Shown: piece by piece, positions 16,326 through 25,187 of the stretch
How the letters are laid out: every line of letters begins with the position of its first letter
How positions within the stretch are numbered: the first letter of the stretch is position 1
Origin: JBBIWA01 sp037439425
GTDB taxonomy: Bacteria > Acidobacteriota > Blastocatellia > RBC074
DNA: 64,000 bases
NCBI GenBank assembly: GCA_037439425.1
Contig: JBBIWA010000019.1
Coordinates: 23,058 to 87,057 of the forward strand
Reading direction: 5' to 3'
Program-made: the position numbers and the translations under genes
Notes under the pieces: generated by a model
What the model was told of the DNA's origin: nothing
Databases searched by the model: none
Seen by the model: the letters and a program-made list of their open reading frames with translations, nothing else

Positions 16326-16361
16326 CTACTGGCTACTGAATGCTGGCTACTGTCTACTTGC
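16326..16361 (+). repeat. Stuttered CTACTGG word, right flank of the inserted gene
   Basis: Directly after the stop of the four-helix-bundle gene, CTACTGGCTACTGAATGC and GGCTACTGTCTACT iterate the complement of the word found to the left of the gene. It ends eight bases before fliQ. Confidence 0.8.
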
Positions 16362-16369
16362 ATTAGGTT

Positions 16370-16639
16370 ATGTACGATTCCCTCGTTCTCAAACTGATCA
16401 CTCAAACGCTCGAGACGTTGCTCTGGGTATGCGGTCCGATGCTGATGGTGGCAATTGTGGTGGGAGTGCTGATCAGTCTGATTCAGACTATCACTTCGAT
16501 TCAAGACGCGACCTTCGCTTTTGCGCCGCGGCTGGTTGCCGTCTTCCTCGTCTTTCTGTTTATGTTCCCCTGGCTGCTGCGCACCATGATCAACTTTACG
16601 ATTGCGCTCTTCGGCAACTTCACACCATTCATCAAATGA
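16370..16639 (+). CDS. fliQ: Flagellar export gate protein FliQ
   Basis: An 89-residue protein with two membrane helices (about residues 15-38 and 52-74). The intervening SLIQTITSIQDATFAFAPRL is the conserved FliQ/SctS loop. FliQ completes the FliP-FliQ-FliR export gate. Upstream DNA is repeat and no clear Shine-Dalgarno is seen. Confidence 0.95.
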   Translation: MYDSLVLKLITQTLETLLWVCGPMLMVAIVVGVLISLIQTITSIQDATFAFAPRLVAVFLVFLFMFPWLLRTMINFTIALFGNFTPFIK

Positions 16640-16716
16640 CAGTGGCCAGCATTTAGTGGCCGGTAGGCATCAGCGATTAACTATTGGCTACTGAATGCTG
16701 ACTCCTGACTACTGCG
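16640..16716 (+). repeat. Stuttered inverted repeat between fliQ and fliR
   Basis: The left arm (CAGTGGCCAGCATTTAGTGGCC) is an imperfect complement of the right arm (GGCTACTGAATGCTGACTCC and GACTACTG). It shares the words CAGCATTCAGTAG and GTAGTCAG with the elements at 7641 and 15891. Confidence 0.75.
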
Positions 16717-16719
16717 CTT

Positions 16720-17505
16720 ATGGATCACCTCCTCATTCCACTCGATCTCGCTGTGAAATTTCTGATCATCATGGTGCGGGTCGGAGGGATAGTGACGTTT
16801 GCTCCTTTCTGGAGCTTCAAAGCGATTGCGCCACGGATTCGCGCGGCGTTTGTCTTTCTGGCCGCGCTGGTACTCTTCCCTGCGCTGGCTCCTGAACTGC
16901 GCGTGCAGATTTCAGATGCGGCGTCGCTCCTGATTATGGCCGGCAGCGAATTGATGATCGGCCTGGCCATTGGACTGGTCGGACGAATGCTGCTTGCGGC
17001 TTGCGAACTGGCAGCACATTTGATCGGATTTCAGGCGGGCATCTCGCTCATCAACATTATTGATCCCGGCTCGCAAGTGAATGCGCCAGCGCTGCTGGCT
17101 TTCTTCAGCTTCATCGGTGTGATCCTGATGCTCGGCGTGAATGGCCATCACTGGTTTCTGCAAGCTCTGGTTGATAGCTTTCGCGCGATCCCACCGGGGC
17201 AGGCTCACCTAAGCGGACAGTTCATCGCGCTGCTTATCAAACTCTCGGCCAACATCCTGGTGCTGGGGATCAAGCTGGCTGCCCCCGTGCTGGTAGCGTT
17301 GCTGATGCTTGACCTGATTCTCGCGCTGGCAGGCAAAGCTGCGCCGCAGATTCAAGTCCTCATTGATGGCATCTCGATCAAGATCCTCACTGGCATCTGG
17401 GTGCTTGGTCTTTCGATCTACTACATGTCGCACACGCTAGATCATTATCTCAGCAATCTGCCTCGCGATCTGTATCGAGTGATCGAAACACTGGCGAGGG
17501 GATGA
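16720..17505 (+). CDS. fliR: Flagellar export gate protein FliR
   Basis: A 261-residue polytopic protein with about six hydrophobic segments. The conserved region near LMIGLAIGLVGRMLLAACEL and GFQAGISLINIIDPGSQVNA matches FliR/SctT. It is part of the export gate and contacts FlhB, the next gene. Its last codons lie within the left arm of a repeat at 17498-17574. Confidence 0.94.
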   Translation: MDHLLIPLDLAVKFLIIMVRVGGIVTFAPFWSFKAIAPRIRAAFVFLAALVLFPALAPELRVQISDAASLLIMAGSELMIGLAIGLVGRMLLAACELAAHLIGFQAGISLINIIDPGSQVNAPALLAFFSFIGVILMLGVNGHHWFLQALVDSFRAIPPGQAHLSGQFIALLIKLSANILVLGIKLAAPVLVALLMLDLILALAGKAAPQIQVLIDGISIKILTGIWVLGLSIYYMSHTLDHYLSNLPRDLYRVIETLARG

Positions 17506-17574
17506 AGAGGTGAAAGGGTGGAGGGGGCGATAATTTCTCACCCTTTCACTTCGCCACCCCTTCATCCCCTTCAG
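17498..17574 (+). repeat. Stuttered inverted repeat between fliR and flhB
   Basis: GTGAAAGGGTG (17510-17520) pairs perfectly with CACCCTTTCAC (17539-17549). Around it, GGGGATGAAG near 17498 pairs with CTTCATCCCC near 17560-17570. The words GGGTG and GATGAAG recur. The left arm overlaps the fliR stop. Confidence 0.75.
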
Positions 17575-17579
17575 CTTTT

Positions 17580-18662
17580 ATGGAACGCACAGAGAAAGCC
17601 ACTCCGCGAAGACGAGAGCAATTGCGACGGGAAGGTCGCATTGCGCGCAGCCGCGAGTTGCCGATGGCGCTTTCGTTTCTGGGCGTAGCGTTGCTGCTGC
17701 GCCTGGTAGCCGCCATAGCTGCAGGCGAAGCGCAGGCGACGATCTACGACTTCTTGCGGCGCGGCTTTCTCTCAGGCGATCTGACCGTCGCGCAGCTCCA
17801 TACCCTGATCGAGGTAGGGATGCTTCAGCTGATGCGACTGACCCTCCCGGTGATGCTAGCCGCGCTGCTGATTTCGATCCTGGCCAATCTGATTCAAGGC
17901 GGATTGGTCTTTTCAACTGAAGCATTGAGACCCAGAGTCGAGCGTTTCAATCCAGCTACTAACCTCAAAAATCTTTTTTCCAAACGTAGCCTCGTTGAAG
18001 CTCTCAAGAGCCTGATCAAGCTCGCCATCATCGGCTACATTTGCTATGACGTCCTGAGCGTTCAGGCGCGAACACTCCCGCGTCTGTCAGAGGCAGAGGT
18101 CGGCCAGATCCTCAGCGTGATCGGTCAACTGGCCTCCAGCATTAGCATTCGCGCGGGGCTGTTTATGGTCGCAGTCGCAGGCGCTGATTACGCCTATCAG
18201 CTTTATGAGTACGAGCAGAGCATCAAGCAAACCAAACAAGAAGTGCGTGAAGATTACAAGCAAACCGAAGGCGACCCGCTCATCAAAGGACAACTGCGTC
18301 GCTTCCAGCGCGAGATCTCCCGCCGTCGTCAACTAGCTGCTGTGCCTGAAGCTGATGTGGTCGTGACTAATCCGACCCACTACGCAGTCGCCTTGCGTTA
18401 CGATCGTGAGCAGATGATGGCTCCGGAGGTGGTCGCCAAGGGCGCCGATTACCTGGCGCAGAAGATCCGTGAGATTGCGATTGAGCACGATGTACCGCTG
18501 ATGGAGAATCCACCACTGGCGCGTGCGCTCTACAAAACCGTGGGGGTTGGTCAAGCTGTGCCCCCGGAGCTGTATCGCGCCGTGGCTGAAGTGCTGGCTT
18601 ATGTATATCGATTGCGCGAGAGAAGGCAAGGAGGGGCAAAGGATAGAACCCAGAGCTTATGA
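17580..18662 (+). CDS. flhB: Flagellar export switch protein FlhB
   Basis: A 360-residue protein beginning ERTEKATPRRREQLRREG, a conserved FlhB opening. Four membrane helices follow to about residue 210, then a cytoplasmic domain with the autocleavage motif NPTH (Asn264). Cleavage there switches export from rod and hook to filament proteins in concert with FliK. It closes this flagellar block; the next genes lie on the opposite strand. Confidence 0.95.
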   Translation: MERTEKATPRRREQLRREGRIARSRELPMALSFLGVALLLRLVAAIAAGEAQATIYDFLRRGFLSGDLTVAQLHTLIEVGMLQLMRLTLPVMLAALLISILANLIQGGLVFSTEALRPRVERFNPATNLKNLFSKRSLVEALKSLIKLAIIGYICYDVLSVQARTLPRLSEAEVGQILSVIGQLASSISIRAGLFMVAVAGADYAYQLYEYEQSIKQTKQEVREDYKQTEGDPLIKGQLRRFQREISRRRQLAAVPEADVVVTNPTHYAVALRYDREQMMAPEVVAKGADYLAQKIREIAIEHDVPLMENPPLARALYKTVGVGQAVPPELYRAVAEVLAYVYRLRERRQGGAKDRTQSL

Positions 18663-18674
18663 ACTTATCTCCCG

Positions 18675-19139
18675 CTACTCGCCCTTCGCCGCCATCTCAA
18701 CCAACTGATACGGGGCAGCTGCTTCGACTCCCGAAGTATGAATGCGAAATTCGGCTTGCAACTTCAGGTCCGCTCGTAGCGAGTGATAGACGCTACAATA
18801 TTTGGTGAACGAAAGATTGATGGCGCGCGCTACCTTCTCTGGAGAGAGAGCCTCGCCCCAGACGTCGAAGCGCACTTGCATCGCAGTATAGTAGCGCGGC
18901 TCTGGCCGGTGCCGCTCACCTTCCAAATGTACTTCCAGCCGCGTAAGATGTGCGCGCATCTTTTGCAGAATCATCACCACATCAACTGCCGCACACGCGC
19001 CAACAGCCTCCAGCAATAGTTCCATGGGAGTTGCAGCGGTTTGCCGATCACCATCTATTGCTGTTTCACTACCGCTCTCACTCTTGCCGGTAAACTTCAG
19101 TCCCCCATTCCAAACCAGTTTTGTACTCACCTCACTCAT
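18675..19139 (-). CDS. OsmC family peroxide-detoxification-like protein
   Basis: A 154-residue protein of the OsmC/Ohr fold. The central PMELLLEAVGACAAVDVVMIL contains the family cysteine near the start of the long helix, and the later FTKYCSVYHSL supplies the second cysteine. Such proteins reduce organic hydroperoxides; the exact substrate cannot be read from sequence. Start chosen at 19139, ten bases after the rnhA stop; an in-frame ATG at 19169 would overlap rnhA. The two genes probably form a minus-strand operon. Confidence 0.85.
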   Translation of the reverse strand: MSEVSTKLVWNGGLKFTGKSESGSETAIDGDRQTAATPMELLLEAVGACAAVDVVMILQKMRAHLTRLEVHLEGERHRPEPRYYTAMQVRFDVWGEALSPEKVARAINLSFTKYCSVYHSLRADLKLQAEFRIHTSGVEAAAPYQLVEMAAKGE

Positions 19140-19149
19140 ACTCTCTAAC

Positions 19150-19590
19150 TTAACCTCGTAAGATCTCATTGAGCGCCTCTTGATCTACCCTGCCCTGCTC
19201 AGCAATCAGGCGCGCTGCCAGGTCACATTTCTCCTGCAGCTCGTGACCGGCGTGTCCGCGCGTCCACGTCCAGGTGATTTGGTGCGGCTGCGCTGCTCGA
19301 TCAAGTCGCTGCCAGAGATCGAGATTGGCCTTGCGTTTGTAAAGCCCTTGCATGGTTTTAATGACGTACTCTGAATCGGAGATGAGTGTGACGCGGCAGG
19401 GTTCCTTGAGCGCTTCAAGGCCTAGGCAAGCGGCGATAATTTCAGCCTGCTGATTGGTGCATTTGCCGAGATACTTACCCGTAATTTTGCGCACACCGCA
19501 ATATTCCAGCACGGCCGCTGCGCCAGCGCGCATCTCATCCTGGCCGTTGCTCAAGCTGCTTCCATCAGCGACGATGGTGACCTGCTTCAT
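19150..19590 (-). CDS. rnhA: Ribonuclease HI
   Basis: A 146-residue RNase H-fold protein. The four acidic catalytic residues are visible at Asp9 (VADGSS), Glu50 (NQQAEII), Asp72 (ISDSEY) and Asp123 (CDLAAR), with a histidine in the RGHAGH loop. It degrades the RNA strand of RNA-DNA hybrids. The start at 19590 has GAGGT five bases upstream; a longer frame to 19656 adds 22 residues without family similarity. Confidence 0.92.
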   Translation of the reverse strand: MKQVTIVADGSSLSNGQDEMRAGAAAVLEYCGVRKITGKYLGKCTNQQAEIIAACLGLEALKEPCRVTLISDSEYVIKTMQGLYKRKANLDLWQRLDRAAQPHQITWTWTRGHAGHELQEKCDLAARLIAEQGRVDQEALNEILRG

Positions 19591-19845
19591 AAAGACCTCA
19601 TCCTCCCGCTGCGAGGATGCCTTGTCGAGCGGGCTCTGAGGTTGTAGCTTTTGCAACCTCTGGTCAGGCGTTCAAAATAACCTCGCTTCTTCGTCCTGTT
19701 GGTCCAAAAGGCCATAAGTAGTTTGCATCTTCTCACAGGGCCAAGGGCTTGCGCAACGCGCCGGAGTCTATGTTAGACTTAGCTAGCTAAGAGCGGATCT
19801 CGTGATGGCCTACCCACAATCGCTTTGCTAAGGAGAGCTGAAACT

Positions 19846-21963
19846 ATGGCAGCCGAATTGAAGCTTGCAGAACAACCCGTACTTGACCACGTCACGCTTA
19901 TTGGACTCTACCGGACGATGTACATGTCGCGCCGGATAGACGACAAAGAGATTCAGCTGAAGCGCCAGAATCGGATCTACTTTCAGATCAGCGGTGCCGG
20001 TCACGAGGCTGTGTTAGTAGCGGCGGGTTTGGTGCTGCGCCCCGGTTACGACTGGTTTTACACTCACTATCGCGATCGCGCCTTGTGTCTGCAATTGGGG
20101 ATGACTCCCTATGAACAACTGCTGGCGGCGGTCGCGGCGCGCGACGATCAGATCTCCGGCGCGCGCCAGATGCCTTCGCACTGGAGCAGCAAAAGGCTCA
20201 ACATTGTCTCCAAATCCTCCGTCACAGGTACCCAGTTTCTGCAAGCGGTCGGAGCGGCCGAAGCTGGTTATCGCTACTGCCTGATCGAGGAGATCCAGGA
20301 TCGGGCTGAGCATTTCAAAGAAGACGAGATCGTTTATGTCTCAGCAGGCGATGGGACCACGAGCGAAGGCGAGTTCTGGGAATCGCTCAACGTCGCCTGC
20401 AACTTGAAGCTGCCGTTGCTTTACTTGATTGAAGACAATGGATATGCCATTTCAGTTCCGATTGAGGTGCAGACTGCCGGGGGAAGCATCTCGCGACTGG
20501 TGAGCAGCTTCCCTGATCTCTACATCGAAGAATGCGATGGGACGGATGTGTTGGCCAGCTACGAAACGCTCAAGCGCGCTGTTGAATATTGTCGCGCGCG
20601 TCGCGGCCCGGCGCTCGTTCACGCGCACGTCATCCGCCCCTACTCGCACTCGCTTTCGGACGATGAACAGCTTTACCGGCCTGAAGAAGAGCGGGCGGCT
20701 GAAGCAGCGCGCGATCCAATCAAGAAGCTGGGGCAGTACCTGGTGAGCGAAGGCATCCTCGAAAAATCTGAGCTGCTGCGCCTCCAGCAGGAAGTGGACG
20801 CTGAGATCAATGAAGCGGCTGACCGGGCGCTGGCTATTCCGCAACCGGCCAAAGAGACGGTGACTCTTTATGTCTATTCGCCCGATGTAGACCCGACTTC
20901 GGAAGAGTTCGATACTGAAGATCAGGTGAAGCTGACAGGCGCCCCAGGCACGATGGTGGATCTAATCAATCGCTGTCTGCACGAGGAGATGGCGCGCGAT
21001 CCGCGCATCGTCGTCTTCGGCGAGGATGTGGCTGATGTCAGTCGCTCCGAGTATCTGCACCGAGTCAAGGGGAAAGGTGGGGTCTTCAAGGTCACAGCCA
21101 ATCTACAGCGCCGCTATGGTGACGCGCGCGTCTTTAATACCCCGCTGGCCGAAGCCAGCATCATCGGGCGCGCCATCGGAATGGCGACGCGCGGTCTGAA
21201 ACCCATTGCCGAGATTCAGTTCTTCGATTATATCTGGCCTGCCTATATGCAACTGCATAATGAAGCGCCGCTGCTGCGCTGGCGCTCGAACAACGCTTGG
21301 AAATGCCCCATGGTGGTGCGGGCGACAATTGGCGGCTATCTTAAAGGTGGCGCCATCTATCACAGCCAATCGGGCACGCAGCTTTTCACTTCCATTCCCG
21401 GCTGGCGCGTGGTGATGCCTTCAACGGCGCTTGATGCCAATGGGTTGCTGCGCACTGCGATCAGGTGTGATGATCCTGTCCTGTTTCTGGAACACAAACA
21501 TCTTTATCGCCAGCCTTACAACAAGAGCGCCTATCCGGGGCCTGATTTCATGATCCCCTTCGGCAAAGCCAAGCTGGTGCGCGCAGGAAGCGATCTGACC
21601 ATCATCACCTATGGCGCGCTGGTGCAGCGATCGCTCGTTGCAGCCAAGCAAGCCGCTGAGCAAGGCATTGAGGTGGAAGTGATTGATCTGCGCAGTCTGA
21701 ACCCTTACGACTGGCGCGCGATTGAAGCCAGCGTGCGCAAGACCAATCGTGTGATCATCGCTTATGAAGACTCGATCTCGTGGGGCTACGGCGCAGAGAT
21801 CGCTGCGCGCATCGCAGATGAATTGTTCGAGTATCTCGATGCGCCGGTCAAGCGCGTCGCGGCGCTCGATACTTTTGTGGCTTACGCGCCGGAGCTGGAA
21901 GACGCGATCCTGCCGCAGACGGAAGACGTGCTCAAAGCTATCATCGAGCTTGCGGCGTATTGA
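19846..21963 (+). CDS. Fused E1 alpha-beta subunit of a 2-oxoacid dehydrogenase (branched-chain or pyruvate type)
   Basis: A 705-residue thiamine-diphosphate enzyme. The N-terminal half is an E1-alpha domain with the cofactor motif GDGTTSEGEFWESLN running to EDNGYAIS. The C-terminal half (from about residue 365) is an E1-beta domain with VFGEDVADVSR, TPLAEASIIG and YGALVQRSL. Alpha and beta are separate chains in many bacteria, but fused forms are common in Acidobacteriota and Bacteroidota. It decarboxylates 2-oxoacids for an E2 acyltransferase not in this window. The start at 19846 has AAGGAG upstream; the TTG at 19825 would contain that site. Confidence 0.88.
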   Translation: MAAELKLAEQPVLDHVTLIGLYRTMYMSRRIDDKEIQLKRQNRIYFQISGAGHEAVLVAAGLVLRPGYDWFYTHYRDRALCLQLGMTPYEQLLAAVAARDDQISGARQMPSHWSSKRLNIVSKSSVTGTQFLQAVGAAEAGYRYCLIEEIQDRAEHFKEDEIVYVSAGDGTTSEGEFWESLNVACNLKLPLLYLIEDNGYAISVPIEVQTAGGSISRLVSSFPDLYIEECDGTDVLASYETLKRAVEYCRARRGPALVHAHVIRPYSHSLSDDEQLYRPEEERAAEAARDPIKKLGQYLVSEGILEKSELLRLQQEVDAEINEAADRALAIPQPAKETVTLYVYSPDVDPTSEEFDTEDQVKLTGAPGTMVDLINRCLHEEMARDPRIVVFGEDVADVSRSEYLHRVKGKGGVFKVTANLQRRYGDARVFNTPLAEASIIGRAIGMATRGLKPIAEIQFFDYIWPAYMQLHNEAPLLRWRSNNAWKCPMVVRATIGGYLKGGAIYHSQSGTQLFTSIPGWRVVMPSTALDANGLLRTAIRCDDPVLFLEHKHLYRQPYNKSAYPGPDFMIPFGKAKLVRAGSDLTIITYGALVQRSLVAAKQAAEQGIEVEVIDLRSLNPYDWRAIEASVRKTNRVIIAYEDSISWGYGAEIAARIADELFEYLDAPVKRVAALDTFVAYAPELEDAILPQTEDVLKAIIELAAY

Positions 21964-21976
21964 GGGTAAAGTAAGG

Positions 21977-22429
21977 ATGAGTGCTGTGACAGGAAAGTTA
22001 ATCGGCATTTACATCGGCGCAGAGAGAGGCGCAGGCAAAAGAGCTGTTGAAAGCGCCGAGCTGATGGCTGGTTATGGCATCCAGGGGGATAGCCACGCCG
22101 GGGCTGATCCTGATCGCCAGGTCAGCCTGTTTGAAAATGAAGTGTTGTGTGAGCTGGCATCTGAAGGTATCAATGTCTCCCCTGAAGGGATCAGCGCCAA
22201 CCTGCTCACCGAAGGCATCCCACTTAACTCGCTCAGCCCTGGCGCGCGCCTCCGCATCGGCACAGCCATCATCGAGCTCTCAGAGCCGCGCACCCCTTGC
22301 GGCAGCCTCACCAAACTTGACAGGCGATTGCCCAAACGGCTCTACCGGCGTTGCGGAATGTTAGGCCGGATCATTGAGGGTAGCCGTGTAAAAGTGGGCG
22401 AGACGGTTGAGCTTCTGACTGGCAACTGA
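21977..22429 (+). CDS. MOSC domain protein
   Basis: A 150-residue single-domain MOSC protein: GYGIQGDSHAG near the N-terminus, ISANLLTEGIPLNSLSPGARLRIG in the middle and SEPRTPCGSL with the conserved cysteine. MOSC domains bind sulfurated molybdenum cofactor or related metal-sulfur species. AAGG lies directly before the chosen ATG, 13 bases after the E1 gene, so the two may be cotranscribed. A longer upstream reading overlaps E1 and is a shadow. Confidence 0.85.
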   Translation: MSAVTGKLIGIYIGAERGAGKRAVESAELMAGYGIQGDSHAGADPDRQVSLFENEVLCELASEGINVSPEGISANLLTEGIPLNSLSPGARLRIGTAIIELSEPRTPCGSLTKLDRRLPKRLYRRCGMLGRIIEGSRVKVGETVELLTGN

Positions 22430-22463
22430 CCGCCCCCATGGTGGTGGCACCAAACTTCCTTCA

Positions 22464-23591
22464 CTAGGCAGCGGGCAAGGCTTCGATCAACCGATCTATT
22501 TCCTCGCGCACGTTGTAGAAATGGGGCGAGATGCGCAGCCGCCCCAACCGGGGAGTTGTGATGATGCGCTGTTGGTCGAGTTTATGGTAGAGATCTTCGG
22601 CCGAGTACCGCTCGTGCTGGCAAGAGATGATGGCCGATTTCTCACCCGCGCGGCGCGAGCTGATCACGCGGTAACCACGTTCCGCCAGTCGCTGGCAGAG
22701 ATAATCACCCAGCTCCAGTAAGTAGTCCTCGATCTTTTCAATCCCCACCCGCAAGATCAATTCGATAGCTGCACCCAATCCAAGCACGCCCGCCGTGTTG
22801 AGCGTACCCGGCTCAAAGCGACGTGCGCCGATGGCGTATTCCTGATCGAGGTTGCTGAAATCAAACGGGTCTTTCACCGAGAGCCAGCCCACCACCGTCG
22901 GGCGCACACGCCGCAGCACCCGATCAGAGAGGTAAAACAGCGCCACGCCTTCGGGGCCGAGCAGGAACTTGTGCGCATCGGCTGAGAGCGCATCCACGTA
23001 GTCACGCTCGACATCCAGCTTGAGCGCCCCCAAACCTTGAATCGCATCTACGACGAAGAGAATCTCACGCTCGCGACAATGGCGGCCAATCCTCGCCAGA
23101 TCGCTGCGAAAGCCGCTGGCGTACTGGACGAAGCTTAATGCCACCACGCGCGTGCGGTCGTCGATCAGGCTTAAAATCTCTTCAGTATTTAATCGCCCTT
23201 CGCGTTCGCGCGCCATGCGCACTTCGACGCCGTAAGCTTGCCTCAGCCGCAGCCACGGATAGAGATTGGCCGGAAACTCACAATCAGCAGTCACGACGCT
23301 GTCGCCTGCACGCCAGTCAAGGCCATTGGCGACCACGGCCAGGCCGGATGAAGTATTCGGCGCGAAGGCAATTTCGTGCGGCTGCGCATTGATCAACTGC
23401 GCGCACAGTTGGCGGACTTCAGCGACAGCCTGGCTCCACTGGCGAAAGTGAACCACTCCTGACCTGAGCACATCGTGCGTGTGTTGCTCGATCCGCTCGT
23501 AAACCGGCAGCGGCAGCGGTGCGACGGCGGCATGATTGAGATAGATGTAGTTTCGAGTGACCGGAAACAGTTGGCGAATCTCTTGGTTCAT
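22464..23591 (-). CDS. Class V aminotransferase-fold PLP enzyme (cysteine desulfurase-like)
   Basis: A 375-residue fold-type I PLP enzyme. It opens with NYIYLNHAAVAPLP, has AFAPNTSSGLAVVANGL for phosphate binding, VVDAIQGLGALKLD for the aspartate, and the Schiff-base lysine in SADAHKFLLGPEG. It resembles SufS/CsdA or isopenicillin-N-epimerase-like members, but the C-terminal active-site cysteine loop of true cysteine desulfurases is not obvious, so the substrate is open. AAGGA precedes the start at 23591. Confidence 0.82.
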   Translation of the reverse strand: MNQEIRQLFPVTRNYIYLNHAAVAPLPLPVYERIEQHTHDVLRSGVVHFRQWSQAVAEVRQLCAQLINAQPHEIAFAPNTSSGLAVVANGLDWRAGDSVVTADCEFPANLYPWLRLRQAYGVEVRMAREREGRLNTEEILSLIDDRTRVVALSFVQYASGFRSDLARIGRHCREREILFVVDAIQGLGALKLDVERDYVDALSADAHKFLLGPEGVALFYLSDRVLRRVRPTVVGWLSVKDPFDFSNLDQEYAIGARRFEPGTLNTAGVLGLGAAIELILRVGIEKIEDYLLELGDYLCQRLAERGYRVISSRRAGEKSAIISCQHERYSAEDLYHKLDQQRIITTPRLGRLRISPHFYNVREEIDRLIEALPAA

Positions 23592-23615
23592 CGCTTCCTT
23601 GAAAGGTTGCAAGGC

Positions 23616-23972
23616 TTATCTAACAAAGAGTCCTTCTAAGAAGAACTTTTCGGCGAAATATCTTCGCTGCCAGTCGGGGTTCATCACCTCGAGCAGCATC
23701 GCTTCAGCAGCATCAAAAGGATAAAATGCCACTTGCTGCTGTTTGTCGAGCTGCGTCTTGAGCAGCGCTTCGCGAATGAGCTGGCGCAGAGAATCAGCCT
23801 CCTGCTGAAATGAAGTGGCGTCCCTGAGCGAAGCAAACTCTCTGCTCGGCTGATACTCGGCAGCTAATCCGATATTCCGTGTAGCGGGCGATGCCCTCTT
23901 GCCAGAGCTGGAAGGAGAAGTATTTGTAGTCAGAGATGGTGAAGCCAAAAAAGAGCCGTGAGGCTTGGGTGC
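23616..23972 (-). pseudogene. Frameshifted 3' remnant of an unidentified protein gene
   Basis: Two overlapping minus-strand frames together read as one protein. The first part, in frame two (GFTISDYKYFSFQLWQEGIA, then RYTEYRI), continues in frame one (AAEYQPSREFASLRD through PDWQRRYFAEKFFLEGLF). The switch lies near 23870-23880. A TAA lies just upstream of the first part and no start is present, so this is the 3' end of a decayed gene. The family is not recognised. It lies between the PLP enzyme and the asparaginase, both on the same strand. Confidence 0.7.
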
Positions 23973-23983
23973 GTTACGTCTTA

Positions 23984-25054
23984 TCACCATAGATTGAAAC
24001 AGGGCCGAATTTCGCCCACTTCCAGGCGCTGGTGATTATAGACTGGCGCGCGCCCGTAGCAAGCAAGTTGAGCGAGTTGCTCCGTGTCGAGCAAGCCCAG
24101 TTGGCGCAGCGTCTCGATTACTACCGGATCGCGCGCACGCCGGGTATCACCGTCTTCAACTTTGATGGCGATGCCAAGGCCGCGTGGATAATGCTGATTG
24201 GGTAGCACACCGAGCAAGTGCACCCCTTCAGCCCCGACCTTGGAAATAATCTGCCCGCGCGCCACACGCATCAGCTCGGTATCCAGGCGCCCGCGTGTGC
24301 CGCCGATCATCTCCGGGTACTCCGTCATGGCGTTGACGACTCGCTGCGCAGCTACACGTAAGTTCTCATCCAGGCCGGTGTGCTCCGAGCCAACGAGCTG
24401 GCCGTAGCTGCGCGCCATCGCTTCGATGGCGATGCCGAAGACCGGAGCGCCACATCCATCAACCGCGATCTTTACTTCCTCGACTCCCACCGCAGCGAAG
24501 CGTGCCAGCACCAGCAAGATCTGTCGTTGGACGGGATGGTTCGGATCAAGATAAGTTTCAGCGGGCTGGCCCAGAAACCGCGCCAGCGCCAGCATCCCGG
24601 CGTGTTTGCCTGAGCAGTTGTTATGCAGCAAAGCTGGTTGCTTGCCTTCAGTCTTTAACTGTCGCGCTGTTATCTCATCGAAGGGCATATGCGTGCCGCA
24701 CTGTAAGGCAGTTTCATCAAGGCCGATCTTGGCCAGAATTGCGCTCACCTCTCGCGTATGTATAGCCTCTCCGCTGTGCGAGCCAATGATGAGGGCCAGC
24801 TCTCGCTGCGTCAGCTTGAAATGATCAGCCGCGCCGCTGGTGATCAGAGGGATTGCCTGAAACGGCTTCGCGGCTGAACGGTAATAGGCCTGGGTGGTGA
24901 TATCTCCCAGGCTGGCTACTAATGTGCCTTCGGGATCAACCACCGCGATGAAACCGCGATGTCTCGATTCGACCAGCGCGCCGCGAGTCACTTCGACCAG
25001 GACAGCGGCCTCCACCACTGATTGTCGTGCAGCTTCACGCATAAATCGCATCAT
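23984..25054 (-). CDS. Type II-like asparaginase (plant/Rhizobium asparaginase II family)
   Basis: A 356-residue protein starting near MMRFMREAARQ and then AAVLVEVTRGALVESRHRG, the typical opening of the asparaginase II family (PF06089). Later motifs HNNCSGKHAG, DGCGAPVFGI and GGTRGRLDTEL are family hallmarks; the family hydrolyses L-asparagine to aspartate and ammonia. The open frame extends upstream to 25360, but that part overlaps the 3D-domain gene and has no similarity, so the start is set at 25054 (25051 or 25042 also possible). No strong ribosome site is visible. Confidence 0.87.
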   Translation of the reverse strand: MMRFMREAARQSVVEAAVLVEVTRGALVESRHRGFIAVVDPEGTLVASLGDITTQAYYRSAAKPFQAIPLITSGAADHFKLTQRELALIIGSHSGEAIHTREVSAILAKIGLDETALQCGTHMPFDEITARQLKTEGKQPALLHNNCSGKHAGMLALARFLGQPAETYLDPNHPVQRQILLVLARFAAVGVEEVKIAVDGCGAPVFGIAIEAMARSYGQLVGSEHTGLDENLRVAAQRVVNAMTEYPEMIGGTRGRLDTELMRVARGQIISKVGAEGVHLLGVLPNQHYPRGLGIAIKVEDGDTRRARDPVVIETLRQLGLLDTEQLAQLACYGRAPVYNHQRLEVGEIRPCFNLW

Positions 25055-25187
25055 AACGGAGCCTGGCCAGAGAGGACAACCCTGAGTGGTCAAATCTCCT
25101 GAGCCTCCGAAGATGGCCTTTAAAAGAGAATCGCCGCTCAGCAGTTGAAAGCGAGCGGCGATTCTCTGTGCTGCTGAAAGAAGTGGT

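Noticed and set aside
7641..16716. CRISPR array interpretation of the repeated words
   Set aside because: Words are 7-10 bases, directly abutting and palindromically arranged; there are no uniform spacers and no cas genes.
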